From assembly GCF_009755265.1 (NCBI RefSeq), contig NZ_WPOO01000001.1:186001-250000 (forward strand): 64,000 bases of DNA, read 5' to 3'. Made by a program: the position numbers and the translations under genes. Source of the DNA: Adlercreutzia rubneri. Lineage in GTDB: Bacteria > Actinomycetota > Coriobacteriia > Coriobacteriales > Eggerthellaceae. Below are positions 1 through 8,314 of the stretch, in pieces; the first letter of the stretch is position 1; the number at the start of each line of letters is the position of its first letter. The notes below the pieces were generated by a model. The model saw only the letters and a list, made by a program, of their open reading frames with translations, had not been told where the DNA came from and ran no database searches.

Positions 1-1
1 C

Positions 2-1063
2 GGGCCCCAGCATCCGGTGCTCCCGGAGCCTTTGCACCTCGATCTGGTGGTGCAGGACGAGACCGTCGTGGACGTGCTCCCGCAGATCGGGTTCGTGCAC
101 CGCGGCCTGGAGAAGCTCGTGGAAACCCGCGACTACAACCAGTTCATCTACATTGCCGAGCGCATCTGCGGCATCTGCGCCATGGGACACTCCCTCGGCT
201 ATGCCGAGACCGTCGAGTCACTCATGGGCGTGGAGGTGCCCAAGCGCGCCGAGTATTTGCGCGTCATCTGGCACGAGCTGTCCCGTATCCACTCGCATCT
301 TTTGTGGCTGGGCCTTGCCGCCGACGCCTTCGGCTTCGAGTCGATGTTCATGCACTGCTGGCGTTTGCGCGAGCGCGTGCTCGACCTGTTCGAGAAGACC
401 ACCGGGGGACGGGTCATCCTGTCCGTGGTGAAGGTGGGCGGCGTGGTGCGCGACATCGACGCGAGCCAGATGGCCGAGATCGTCTCGGTGCTCGACGGTA
501 TCAAGGGCGAGTACACGCAGATCATGAACACGCTGCTCACGGACACCTCGGTGAAGAACCGCACCGTGGGCGTGGGCCACATCACTACCGAGGACGCGGC
601 GGCGCTTTCCATGGTGGGGCCTTTCGCCCGCGCTTCCAACCTGCCCTACGACGTGCGCTCCTTCGGGCGCGGCGCCTACGGCGATCTGGCGGACTTCGCT
701 CCCATCACGGCCACCGAGGGCGACTGCTACGCCCGCGTGAAGGTGCGCTGTCTGGAGGTGCTCCAGTCCATCGAGATCATCAAGGAGCTCGGCGCGAAGA
801 TCCCCGCCGGCGACATCGAGGTGGCGGTGAAGGGCGCGCCCGCCGACGGCGCCCAGGCGTCCAACGTGCTGGAGCAGCCCCGCGGCGAGTGCTACTACTA
901 CGCCCGCGGCAACGGCTCGAAGAACCTGGAGCGCATGCGCATGCGCACGCCCACCTCGCAGAACCTCGCCGGTATGACCGTGGCCCTGAAAGGGTGCGAC
1001 TTGGCCGACGTCAACATGATCATCCTGACCATCGACCCCTGCATCAGCTGCACGGAAAGGTAG
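2..1063 (+). CDS. Ech-type [NiFe] hydrogenase large subunit (5' end outside window)
   Basis: Catalytic large subunit of a membrane-bound, ferredoxin-dependent [NiFe] hydrogenase of the Ech/CooH/HycE group, homologous to the 49-kDa subunit of complex I. The frame is open to the window edge and begins Gly-Pro-Gln-His-Pro, a sequence found inside this family, so the true start lies upstream; an internal GTG at 17 is not a likely start. Both Ni-binding motifs are intact: RICGICAMGH near visible residue 55 and DPCISCTER at the extreme C-terminus. The protein stops right after the second motif, so there is no C-terminal peptide for a maturation endopeptidase to remove, as in some Ech and CooH subunits. 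The polyferredoxin gene follows after 6 bases. Family assignment is firm; the exact subtype needs the missing upstream subunits. Confidence 0.9.
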   Translation, partial: GPQHPVLPEPLHLDLVVQDETVVDVLPQIGFVHRGLEKLVETRDYNQFIYIAERICGICAMGHSLGYAETVESLMGVEVPKRAEYLRVIWHELSRIHSHLLWLGLAADAFGFESMFMHCWRLRERVLDLFEKTTGGRVILSVVKVGGVVRDIDASQMAEIVSVLDGIKGEYTQIMNTLLTDTSVKNRTVGVGHITTEDAAALSMVGPFARASNLPYDVRSFGRGAYGDLADFAPITATEGDCYARVKVRCLEVLQSIEIIKELGAKIPAGDIEVAVKGAPADGAQASNVLEQPRGECYYYARGNGSKNLERMRMRTPTSQNLAGMTVALKGCDLADVNMIILTIDPCISCTER

Positions 1064-1069
1064 GCGGAT

Positions 1070-1435
1070 ATGGGAAGCTTCAAACTGGGCGGCATGACCT
1101 TCGGCTCTCTGTTCAAGAAGCCCGAGACCGTGCTGTACCCCTTCGAGCAGAAACCGGCCCCGGCGGGGCTCAAAGGGCATATCGAAAACGATGCGAGTGC
1201 GTGCATTCTGTGCGGCATCTGCGCCAAGAGCTGCCCGGCCGACGCCATCGCGGTGGAGAAGAAGGAGCGCACCTGGGCCATCGATCCGTTCCGCTGCGTG
1301 CAGTGCGGTACCTGCGTGCGCGTCTGCCCCAAGCACTGCCTGACCATGGATCCCGCCTACACGCCCATCGCCACCGCGAAATCCTGCCGCGTGGTGCATG
1401 TCCCCGACCCGAAGGCGGCGGTGACGGAATCGTAA
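1070..1435 (+). CDS. Ech-type hydrogenase polyferredoxin subunit (2x[4Fe-4S])
   Basis: Small iron-sulfur subunit, EchF/HycF/NuoI-like, that passes electrons between ferredoxin and the hydrogenase catalytic module on the cytoplasmic face. The 121-residue protein carries two classical CxxCxxCxxxC clusters with Cys 45/48/51/55 and 76/79/82/86. The N-terminal 40 residues have the short Gly/Phe-rich lead usual in NuoI-like subunits. It starts 6 bases after the large-subunit stop and is the last gene of the operon; a strong terminator follows at 1517. EchF is the standard neighbour of EchE in this order, which supports both calls. Confidence 0.9.
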   Translation: MGSFKLGGMTFGSLFKKPETVLYPFEQKPAPAGLKGHIENDASACILCGICAKSCPADAIAVEKKERTWAIDPFRCVQCGTCVRVCPKHCLTMDPAYTPIATAKSCRVVHVPDPKAAVTES

Positions 1436-1516
1436 GCTTAACCGCTCGTTAAGTTTCGTGGTGAGTCTGAGAAGGGCTTGCCGCTCTGCTAAAATATGCC
1501 GTTATCGGCACGTGCG

Positions 1517-1544
1517 CCGGACCCTCGTCGAGGGTCCGGTTTTT
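1517..1544 (+). terminator. Rho-independent terminator after the hydrogenase operon
   Basis: A perfect 10-bp GC-rich stem (CCGGACCCTC / GAGGGTCCGG, loop GTC) is followed by TTTTT. It lies 81 bases after the polyferredoxin stop and 24 bases before the next start. An AT-rich TAAAAT sits just upstream near 1491; if that is a -10 box, the hairpin would lie in the leader of the next gene and could act as an attenuator. Confidence 0.85.
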
Positions 1545-1567
1545 GTAGGGAAGGAGCAGGACGCCTC

Positions 1568-2254
1568 ATGGTCGAAGGGCAGCGAGATGGGGAAGAGATC
1601 CCCGAGCAGGTGACAAGCGAGATCTTCACGGCGGCCAACGTCGTCTCCTTCGTGCGCCTGTGCCTCGTGCCCGTGTACCTGTGGCTGCTGCTCTCCGGCT
1701 TCAACCTGGCCGCCACCCTCGTCTTCGCTGCGGCTGCCGCCAGCGACTTCATCGACGGACAGCTGGCCCGGCGCACCCATACGGTATCGAAGTTGGGGCA
1801 GATCCTCGATCCGGCGGTGGATCGCATCCTCATGATCACCGGCGTCCTCGGCGTGTTCCTCGTCGGCCGCATTCCCCTGTGGGTGATCGTCGTCGTGGTG
1901 CTGCGCGACGCCTACCTGCTCATCGGGGGCGCGTGGCTTCTGTCGCGCTACCGCATCCGCGTGCCCGTCGTCTATCCGGGGAAGTTCGCCACGACGTTTC
2001 TGTTTATCGGCTTTGCCGGGCTTCTCTTGAACGCGCCGCTCATCCCCGGTTTGGGCTGGTGCGACATCTCCTGGTTGCCCGGGTTCAACGGCGAGGCCGT
2101 CTCCTGGGGCATCTGGTTCATCTACGCGGGGCTCATCCTGTCTCTTGGCGTCACTATCTACTACACCGTGGCGGCGGCGCGCGCCCTGGCCGCCGAGCTG
2201 AGACACCGCAAGGAGGCCGCTTCGGAAAGTTCGAGCGCCCATGGCGACGCGTAG
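1568..2254 (+). CDS. CDP-alcohol phosphatidyltransferase (PgsA-like)
   Basis: Integral membrane enzyme that moves a phosphatidyl group from CDP-diacylglycerol to an alcohol, probably glycerol-3-phosphate. The 228-residue protein holds the complete family signature D-G-x2-A-R-x8-G-x3-D-x3-D at residues 63-85 (DGQLARR through DPAVD) and five to six hydrophobic segments. ATG 1568 is chosen because a GGAAGGAGCAGG ribosome site precedes it; an earlier in-frame start at 1496 would read through the terminator stem. A second family member, fused to CinA, lies at 27754-28932, so the two probably differ in alcohol acceptor. The gene overlaps the VanW gene by 14 bases, implying coupled translation. Confidence 0.85.
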   Translation: MVEGQRDGEEIPEQVTSEIFTAANVVSFVRLCLVPVYLWLLLSGFNLAATLVFAAAAASDFIDGQLARRTHTVSKLGQILDPAVDRILMITGVLGVFLVGRIPLWVIVVVVLRDAYLLIGGAWLLSRYRIRVPVVYPGKFATTFLFIGFAGLLLNAPLIPGLGWCDISWLPGFNGEAVSWGIWFIYAGLILSLGVTIYYTVAAARALAAELRHRKEAASESSSAHGDA

Positions 2255-4595
2255 GCCCTCCGACGAGCGTCCGAGCAGCGAGGAGCGCCGTGCGCGGGCG
2301 CGGGCCGAGCGGCGCATCGTCATGCCTTCGAACCGCGTTTCTCGTCCGAAGGGCACCGTTCGATCGTCCTCTTCCGCAACAGCGCAGTCTTCCTCTGCTC
2401 GACCCTCCTCATCCGCATCTCGTCCGTCGGCGCGGGCCGCAACAAGACCGAAGAGCTCTTCGAAGGCAGTAACCCCGCACAGCGGTGGCGCGGCCGCCGG
2501 CGCGACGGCGAAGCGCGCTGGCGGCGCGACGACGGCGCGCCGTGCCGCATCTCCGTCGAATCGTTCTCGCGCCACGGTTTCGCAGGCCAAGGCTCCGCGC
2601 AACTTCGGCGCCCCGCGAGGCGCGAGTGCGGGCCGTGCCGGAATTGCGAGCCGTCCTGCCGCCAAGCGCCGTTCCCTCGGGCCCCGCATTGCCCTGGCGG
2701 CAGTGCTGGCGCTTTTAGCGCTCGTCGGCGGCGCCTGGGCCATCGACGGCGCGGTCAACGGCTCCCGCATCTACGATGGCGTGTCGGTGGGCGCGGTGGA
2801 TGTCTCCGGCATGACCGAGGAGGAGGCCCGTCGCGCCGTGAGCTCCTTCTACGAGCCTCGCGTTGCCGATGGCCGGGCGCTTATCTTCGCCAGCGAGGAG
2901 GCCCGCGACACCCTTGATGTGGAAAGCGAGCTTGCCGAACAGGACGCCCAGGCCGAGCAGCTCTCTTTAGAGGAGGCCCGGGCCAACAAGCAGGTGTGGG
3001 TCGCCGAGAGCGGCACGCTGGGCGCGAGGCTTTCCGTGAGCGAGCTGGTCTCCCGCGCCTTCGCCGTGGGCCGAGACGGCGGTCTTGCGGAGCGTATGGA
3101 GGCGGCGCGCAACGGCGTTTCCGTCGACGTCGCCCTTTCCTTCGACGAGGAGGCCTTGGAGGCGCTGTGCTCCTCCATCGATGAATCTGCCGGCGAGCCG
3201 CGCCTCGATTACGGCATCGCCATCGAGGCGGGCGCGGTGTCGGTCACGGAGGGCCACGGCGGCAAGGCCGTCGACCGCGCCTCGGTGGCCCGTCAGCTCT
3301 CCGAGGGCTTTCTCGGCGAGGCACCCGGCAAGGTCGTCATCGTGGCGACGCCCGACGAGGCGGACGTGCGCATCGGCGCCGATGAGGCCGCTCGGGTCGC
3401 CGACGAGGTCCAGGCGGCCCTCGATCGGGGCTGCACCTTCTCCTTCGAGCAGACCGAGTGGCCGCTGGGGGCGGCGGATCTGGGCGCGTGGGTGCGCACC
3501 CGGGTGGAAGAGCGGGAGGAGGGCTTCGCCCTGGTTCCCTACCTTGACGAGACCGAGGCGGCCTCGGGGCTGCTCGGGCTCATTCGCGACGCGGGCTACA
3601 CCTCGGCGGCCACGGTGTCGTTCGACGTCGATGGCGGCGAGGTGTGGGTCAGCGCCCGCGAGGGCTCGCGCTATCCCCATACCGCCGATGCGGCAGCGCA
3701 GGCCCAAAGCGCCCTGTTCGGCAGTGAGGCGGCCGGCTCCGACACCCCTTCCATCGCCATCCAATGGGGCGAGGCTCCGTCCCGGACTACCTTCGACGAA
3801 GCGCTCGAGATGGGCCTTATCGCCCCGATCTCCTCGTTCACGACCGAGTACAACGACAGCCCCGCTACGGCCAATCGACGTCACAACATCCATACGGCGG
3901 CCGACTTGCTGAACAATTCCATCGCCCGGGCCGACGGAGGGGAGTGGTCGTTCAACGACACGGTGGGCGAGGCGAACGAGGAGGCGGGCTTCCAGGCGGC
4001 GCACGCCATCATCAACGGCGAGTACGACGACGCCATCGGCGGCGGTATCTGCCAGGTGGCCACCACGGTGTTCAATGCGGTCTACGAGGCGGGCTATCCC
4101 GTGACCGAGCGGCGCAACCACTCGCTCTACATCTCCAGCTACCCCACGGGCCGCGACGCTGCCATCGCGTACCCCGACCTCGACCTCACATGGGTCAATG
4201 ACGGCACTTCGGATGTTTTGATGCGCTCGCGCTACACCGATTCCAGCCTAACCGTTACACTGTACGGTATCGATCCGGGCTACGTGGTCTCCACGCAGAC
4301 CGGCGACTGGGAGACCGGAGAGCCCTTCAAGAAGCGCACCAAAGTCGACGAGAGCGAGCCTGAAGGCACGCGCTATGTCAAGACCGCCGGGGCCGACGGG
4401 CGCAGCGTGACTGTGCACCGCACCGTCCGCGACCGCGCGGGCAACGTGCTTCACGAGGAGGATTTCACCTCCAACTACGCCCCCATCGACGAGGTGACCG
4501 TCGTGGGGCCGAATACGCCGACACGCGAGAGAGAAGATGCCGATAAGGAAGCTACGGACAAGGAGGAAGCCAGTGTACTTTCAACCGGAGATTGA
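2241..4595 (+). CDS. VanW-family cell-wall protein with G5-like C-terminus
   Basis: Predicted membrane-anchored extracytoplasmic protein of 784 residues. Residues 1-145 are an Arg/Ser/Ala-rich cytoplasmic region, a single hydrophobic helix spans about 148-168, and about 170-530 looks like tandem peptidoglycan-binding repeats of the kind found before VanW domains. The VanW domain starts near 533 and includes the hallmark GGGICQVATT near 600. The last 90 residues resemble a G5 domain, often seen on wall-binding proteins. VanW was named from vancomycin-resistance clusters, but its biochemical role is unknown; most chromosomal copies are housekeeping wall proteins and nothing here suggests resistance. 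It overlaps the gene before by 14 and the gene after by 23 bases. Confidence 0.85.
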   Translation: MATRRPSDERPSSEERRARARAERRIVMPSNRVSRPKGTVRSSSSATAQSSSARPSSSASRPSARAATRPKSSSKAVTPHSGGAAAGATAKRAGGATTARRAASPSNRSRATVSQAKAPRNFGAPRGASAGRAGIASRPAAKRRSLGPRIALAAVLALLALVGGAWAIDGAVNGSRIYDGVSVGAVDVSGMTEEEARRAVSSFYEPRVADGRALIFASEEARDTLDVESELAEQDAQAEQLSLEEARANKQVWVAESGTLGARLSVSELVSRAFAVGRDGGLAERMEAARNGVSVDVALSFDEEALEALCSSIDESAGEPRLDYGIAIEAGAVSVTEGHGGKAVDRASVARQLSEGFLGEAPGKVVIVATPDEADVRIGADEAARVADEVQAALDRGCTFSFEQTEWPLGAADLGAWVRTRVEEREEGFALVPYLDETEAASGLLGLIRDAGYTSAATVSFDVDGGEVWVSAREGSRYPHTADAAAQAQSALFGSEAAGSDTPSIAIQWGEAPSRTTFDEALEMGLIAPISSFTTEYNDSPATANRRHNIHTAADLLNNSIARADGGEWSFNDTVGEANEEAGFQAAHAIINGEYDDAIGGGICQVATTVFNAVYEAGYPVTERRNHSLYISSYPTGRDAAIAYPDLDLTWVNDGTSDVLMRSRYTDSSLTVTLYGIDPGYVVSTQTGDWETGEPFKKRTKVDESEPEGTRYVKTAGADGRSVTVHRTVRDRAGNVLHEEDFTSNYAPIDEVTVVGPNTPTREREDADKEATDKEEASVLSTGD

Positions 4596-5880
4596 GACGA
4601 TGCCCCGCGAGGAGCTGCGCGAACTGCAGCTCGAGCGCATGCGGGAGTCGTTGCGCAACGCCTACGAGAACGTGCCGCTGTACCGCGAGCGCTTCGATGC
4701 GGCGGGCGTGACCCCCGACGACCTTGAGAGCCTCGAGGACATCGCCAAGTTCCCCTTCGTGGTGAAGCAGGACATGCGCGACAACTACCCCTTCGGCATG
4801 TTCGCCCGCGAGAACGCCGACGTGGCCCGCATCCACGCCTCCTCGGGCACTACGGGCCAGGCGACGGTGGTGGGGCATACCGCCAACGACCTCGCGAACT
4901 GGGGCGACTGCTTCGCCCGCGGCATCGCCATGGTGGGCGGCGACGAGAACTCCACCATCCAGGTGTCCTACGGCTACGGCCTGTTCACGGGCGGTCTGGG
5001 GGCGCATGCCGGCGGCGAGGCCATGGGCTGCACCGTCATCCCCACCTCGTCGGGCAACACCAAGCGCCAGGTGCAGATGCTCAAGGACTGCAAGACCGAC
5101 ATCCTGGCCTGCACCCCCTCCTACGCCCTGCTCATTGCCGACACGGCCATCGAGATGGGCTATGACCCGGCCACCGAGTTCCAAATCTCCGGCGGCATCT
5201 TCGGCGCCGAGCCCTGCTCGGAGAACATGCGTCAGGAGATCGCCGACAAGCTGGGCATTCAGTACTGCGATGTGTACGGCCTCTCCGAGATCATGGGCCC
5301 CGGCGTGGCCATGGAATGCGCCGAGCGCGGCGGTCTGCACATCGCCGAGGACCAGTTCTACTGCGAGATCATCGATCCCGAGACGCTGGAGGTCCTCCCC
5401 GACGGCGAGGTGGGCGAGCTCGTCATCACGACGCTCACCCGCGAGTGCTCGCCGATGATCCGCTACCGCACCCGCGACGTCACCACCATCAACGCCGAGC
5501 CGTGCGCGTGCGGGCGCACCCATCGCAAGATCGGGCGTCTTCTGGGCCGCACCGACGACATGCTCATCATCCGCGGCGTGAACGTGTTCCCGTCCCAGAT
5601 CGAGCAGGTCATCACCGAGTTCCCGGAGATCGCCACCCAGTACCAGATCATCCTCACCATGAACGGCCCGCTCGACCATGTGGAGCTGCAGGTGGAAACC
5701 GAGCCCGACTTCCCGATCGACGAGGTGCGCCGCCTGGAGGACCTGCGCAACCGTCTGGCCGCGGCCCTCAAGAGCAACCTGCAGGTGGCCGTCGACATCA
5801 AGTTCGTGGAGCCCAAGACCATCGCGCGCTCCGAGGGCAAGGCCAAGCGCGTCATCGACCTGAGAGGGGAGAACCAGTAA
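4573..5880 (+). CDS. paaK: Phenylacetate-CoA ligase, copy 1
   Basis: AMP-forming aryl-acid:CoA ligase: aryl acetate + ATP + CoA gives aryl-acetyl-CoA + AMP + PPi. The 435-residue protein carries the adenylation motif SSGTTG near 91-96, YGLSEIMGPG, IRYRTRD and GRTDDMLIIRGVNVFPSQIE, all typical of PaaK. GTG 4573 is preferred because a perfect AAGGAGGAA lies 4-5 bases before it and homologues begin close to this point; ATG 4537 would add 12 Lys/Arg-rich residues and overlap the VanW gene further. The stop is shared with the start of the next gene (TAATG). Context with ACT proteins and IorAB suggests substrates such as phenylacetate, hydroxyphenylacetate or indoleacetate; the exact acid cannot be read from sequence. 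Confidence 0.92.
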   Translation: MYFQPEIETMPREELRELQLERMRESLRNAYENVPLYRERFDAAGVTPDDLESLEDIAKFPFVVKQDMRDNYPFGMFARENADVARIHASSGTTGQATVVGHTANDLANWGDCFARGIAMVGGDENSTIQVSYGYGLFTGGLGAHAGGEAMGCTVIPTSSGNTKRQVQMLKDCKTDILACTPSYALLIADTAIEMGYDPATEFQISGGIFGAEPCSENMRQEIADKLGIQYCDVYGLSEIMGPGVAMECAERGGLHIAEDQFYCEIIDPETLEVLPDGEVGELVITTLTRECSPMIRYRTRDVTTINAEPCACGRTHRKIGRLLGRTDDMLIIRGVNVFPSQIEQVITEFPEIATQYQIILTMNGPLDHVELQVETEPDFPIDEVRRLEDLRNRLAAALKSNLQVAVDIKFVEPKTIARSEGKAKRVIDLRGENQ

Positions 5881-6311
5881 TGATTTCGCAGCTCACCGTT
5901 TTTCTCGCCAATGAGAAGGGGCGCCTCGCCGCGGCTTGCCGCACGTTGGCCGATGCCGACATCAACATGAAGGCCCTGTTCATCGCCGACACCGCCGATT
6001 TCGGCATCGTCCGCATCTTCTGCGACACGCCCGCTCGCGCGGTGGAGGTGCTGGGGCAGGCGGGCTTCCGCGCCTCGCTCACGCCGGTCATCGCCGTGTC
6101 CGTCGAGGATGCTCCCGGCACTTTGGCCGATCTTCTCGGATTCTGCCAAGGGGCCTCGATGAACATCGAGTACGGCTACTGCTTCTGCACCGCCGACGGC
6201 AAGGCCGTCGACGTGCTGAAGATCGAGGGCGACGGTGCCGAGGCGGTTCTCGCCGAGGCGGGCTTCGCCGTTCTGGCTCCGGAAGAGGTTTACTGCGTTG
6301 ACCCTGCTTAG
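5880..6311 (+). CDS. Tandem ACT-domain protein, paired with PaaK copy 1
   Basis: Small protein of 143 residues made of two ACT repeats (about 1-68 and 71-143), with no catalytic domain. ACT domains bind small ligands, usually amino acids, so this is a candidate sensor for an aromatic amino acid or derivative. Its ATG overlaps the PaaK stop by one base, so synthesis is coupled. Stand-alone ACT proteins beside PaaK and Ior genes are a recurring arrangement in anaerobes. A second protein of the same layout (10645-11088) precedes the second PaaK. Whether it binds the ligase or only shares its operon is unknown. Confidence 0.85.
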   Translation: MISQLTVFLANEKGRLAAACRTLADADINMKALFIADTADFGIVRIFCDTPARAVEVLGQAGFRASLTPVIAVSVEDAPGTLADLLGFCQGASMNIEYGYCFCTADGKAVDVLKIEGDGAEAVLAEAGFAVLAPEEVYCVDPA

Positions 6312-7812
6312 CCCCATCGAAAACGGCAGTGCGCACCAAGGAGGCGCCCGTCTGTCAAGGCGGGCGCTCGGCTTCGCTTTGGCTCTGCTGCTTGCGCTGC
6401 CTTTGGGCGCGCCGGCACGGGCCTTCGCCGACGTGCGCGGCACCGACGAGATCCTGGGTGCCTCCGTCGAGGCGCGCGGGCTGCCGGCGGTTGCCTGTCC
6501 GAATGTCACGGCGTCCTTCGCGCTGGTCATGGACGACGAGGGCACGGTGCTCTTCTCGCGGGGCGCCCTCGAGCGGTCGCACATCGCCTCCATCACCAAG
6601 ATTATGACCGCCATCGTCGCGCTGGACTCCGGCGTGCCCCTGGACAGCACGGTGACGGTGAGCCAGGAGGCCGCGCAGGTGGGCGAGTCGTCGGCGAGTC
6701 TGTGGGCGGGCGACACGCTCACCCTTGAGGCGGCGCTCGCGGGACTCATGATCCCCTCGGGCAACGACGCTGCCATCGCCATCGCCGAGACGTTGGGCGA
6801 GGGGATGAAGACCGACGATTCGCAGACCGCCAACGAGGCCTTCGTGGCGGCCATGAACGCCAAGGCCGCCGAGCTCGGGATGACCGAGACGCTGTTCTCC
6901 AACCCCCATGGGCTCGACATCGGCGCCTATGACAACGAGATGTACAGCTGCGCCCGCGATGTCGCCCTCATGAGCGCCTACGCCATGGGAAACGAGACGT
7001 TCCGCTCCATCGTGTCGAAGGAGTCTGCCCAGATCACCGTCACGCGCGCCGACGGCAAGCCTCAGGTCATCGACCTTCAATCCACTGATCGTCTGCTCGG
7101 CACCTACGAGGGCGCCTGCGGCATCAAGACCGGCTACACCGAGGCGGCGGGCAATTCCTTCGCTGGCGCGTGCGACCGCGGCGACGGCCTTTTGTACGCC
7201 ATCGTGCTGGGCTCGCCCTCCGAGGACGCGCGCTTCCAGGACACCGAGACGCTGTTCGACTGGGTCTACGACAACCGCGTGAGCTATGCGCTGGCCCACA
7301 GTCCCGAGACCGTGGCCTTTGCAGCCGACGGCGGCGCCGAGGTGCCGCTCATCGCCCGCGTGTCCCAGAGCGCCTGGCCGGACCGCACCGTGGCGGCCAC
7401 CTTCGCCGATCCCTCGGCCGCCGTCGAGGTGTTCGCGCCCGAGGGCAATGTGAGCCAGGAGATCGTCGCCGAGGAGCTGACCGGTTCGGTGGCCGCGGGG
7501 GATGTCGTGGGCGTCGCCAACTTCTACCAGGGCAACGAGCTTGTCGCCACCCAGGACCTCATCGCCTGCGAGGATTCGCCGGCCCCCGGTTTTCTCGAGG
7601 GCATCGGCATTTGGTGGAACCGGCTGTGGGGCAACGACGCCCCGGCACCGACCGAGGTCGTCAACGAGACGCCCCTCATCTACAGCAAGTCATCCTCTCG
7701 CGAGGATCATCAGTCCGTTGCGGCCATCGCCGCAGGCGTCTCAGACGACGCTCCCGCCGACGGTGCCCGAAGCGGCGCGGGCGCGGGTGCCGCAGACGCC
7801 GCCAACGAGTAA
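6298..7812 (+). CDS. dacA: D-alanyl-D-alanine carboxypeptidase (PBP5-type)
   Basis: Exported serine peptidase that trims the terminal D-Ala from peptidoglycan stem pentapeptides. The three penicillin-binding motifs are intact: SITK (Ser98/Lys101), SGN (154-156) and KTG (277-279), numbering from TTG 6298. A hydrophobic signal segment runs about 21-42 with a likely cut after AFA. A PBP5 C-terminal beta domain follows the catalytic part, then an Ala/Gly-rich tail. TTG 6298 is chosen because GGAAGAGG precedes it by 9 bases and upstream frame lies inside the ACT gene; the start remains less certain than the family. It is an unexpected wall enzyme in an aryl-acid operon. Confidence 0.9.
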   Translation: MTLLSPIENGSAHQGGARLSRRALGFALALLLALPLGAPARAFADVRGTDEILGASVEARGLPAVACPNVTASFALVMDDEGTVLFSRGALERSHIASITKIMTAIVALDSGVPLDSTVTVSQEAAQVGESSASLWAGDTLTLEAALAGLMIPSGNDAAIAIAETLGEGMKTDDSQTANEAFVAAMNAKAAELGMTETLFSNPHGLDIGAYDNEMYSCARDVALMSAYAMGNETFRSIVSKESAQITVTRADGKPQVIDLQSTDRLLGTYEGACGIKTGYTEAAGNSFAGACDRGDGLLYAIVLGSPSEDARFQDTETLFDWVYDNRVSYALAHSPETVAFAADGGAEVPLIARVSQSAWPDRTVAATFADPSAAVEVFAPEGNVSQEIVAEELTGSVAAGDVVGVANFYQGNELVATQDLIACEDSPAPGFLEGIGIWWNRLWGNDAPAPTEVVNETPLIYSKSSSREDHQSVAAIAAGVSDDAPADGARSGAGAGAADAANE

Positions 7813-7825
7813 GGAGGTGTGGGCC

Positions 7826-8269
7826 ATGAGCGAGCGCTGCCCCGTTTGTTCCCACGAGATTTCACCGAACGACACCGTGTGTCCCACCTGCGGATTCAAG
7901 CTGCTCGGCGCCACGCAGGCCATGCAGCCGCTCGTCATGAGCGAGACGCCGGCCGCAACCGTTGAGGAGAGCGCCCCGGCCCGTGCGACGCTCAACGTCG
8001 TGCGCGGGCCGCAAGTGGGCATCAGCTTCGTGCTCACCGGCGAGCCCGTCACCATCGGCCGCAGTCCCCAGTGCACGATCTTCCTGAACGACATGACCGT
8101 CTCGCGCATGCACGCCACCATCGAGCAGGAGAACGGCTGCTACGTCATCCGCGACGCCAACTCGTTCAACGGCGTGTGGGTGAACAACGATTCCGTGGAG
8201 GCCCGTGCGCTGCGTCCGGGCGACTTCATTCAGATCGGCACCTTCTGCATGCAGTACGAGGAGAATTAG
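7826..8269 (+). CDS. Zinc-ribbon/FHA-domain protein
   Basis: Cytoplasmic phosphothreonine-binding protein of 147 residues. An N-terminal zinc ribbon (Cys 5/8/19/22) is followed by a linker with SETPAATVEE and a canonical FHA domain from about 57 on, with Gly78-Arg79, Ser93-Arg94, His96 and Asn115 in the usual phosphopeptide-binding places. The layout resembles GarA/OdhI regulators, in which an N-terminal threonine is phosphorylated by a Ser/Thr kinase and folds back on the FHA domain; similarity of role is only inferred. No kinase gene lies in the window. ATG 7826 has AAGGAGGTG seven bases upstream and follows the carboxypeptidase stop by 13 bases. Confidence 0.87.
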   Translation: MSERCPVCSHEISPNDTVCPTCGFKLLGATQAMQPLVMSETPAATVEESAPARATLNVVRGPQVGISFVLTGEPVTIGRSPQCTIFLNDMTVSRMHATIEQENGCYVIRDANSFNGVWVNNDSVEARALRPGDFIQIGTFCMQYEEN

Positions 8270-8314
8270 GGCCGCGGGCGCGACGGCGGCCGCCGAAGGG
8301 AGAGGAAGAGACAT

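Noticed and set aside
2241..4595. VanW protein as a vancomycin-resistance gene
   Set aside because: No vanHAX, vanRS or ligase gene is nearby; chromosomal VanW proteins are common wall proteins without a resistance role.
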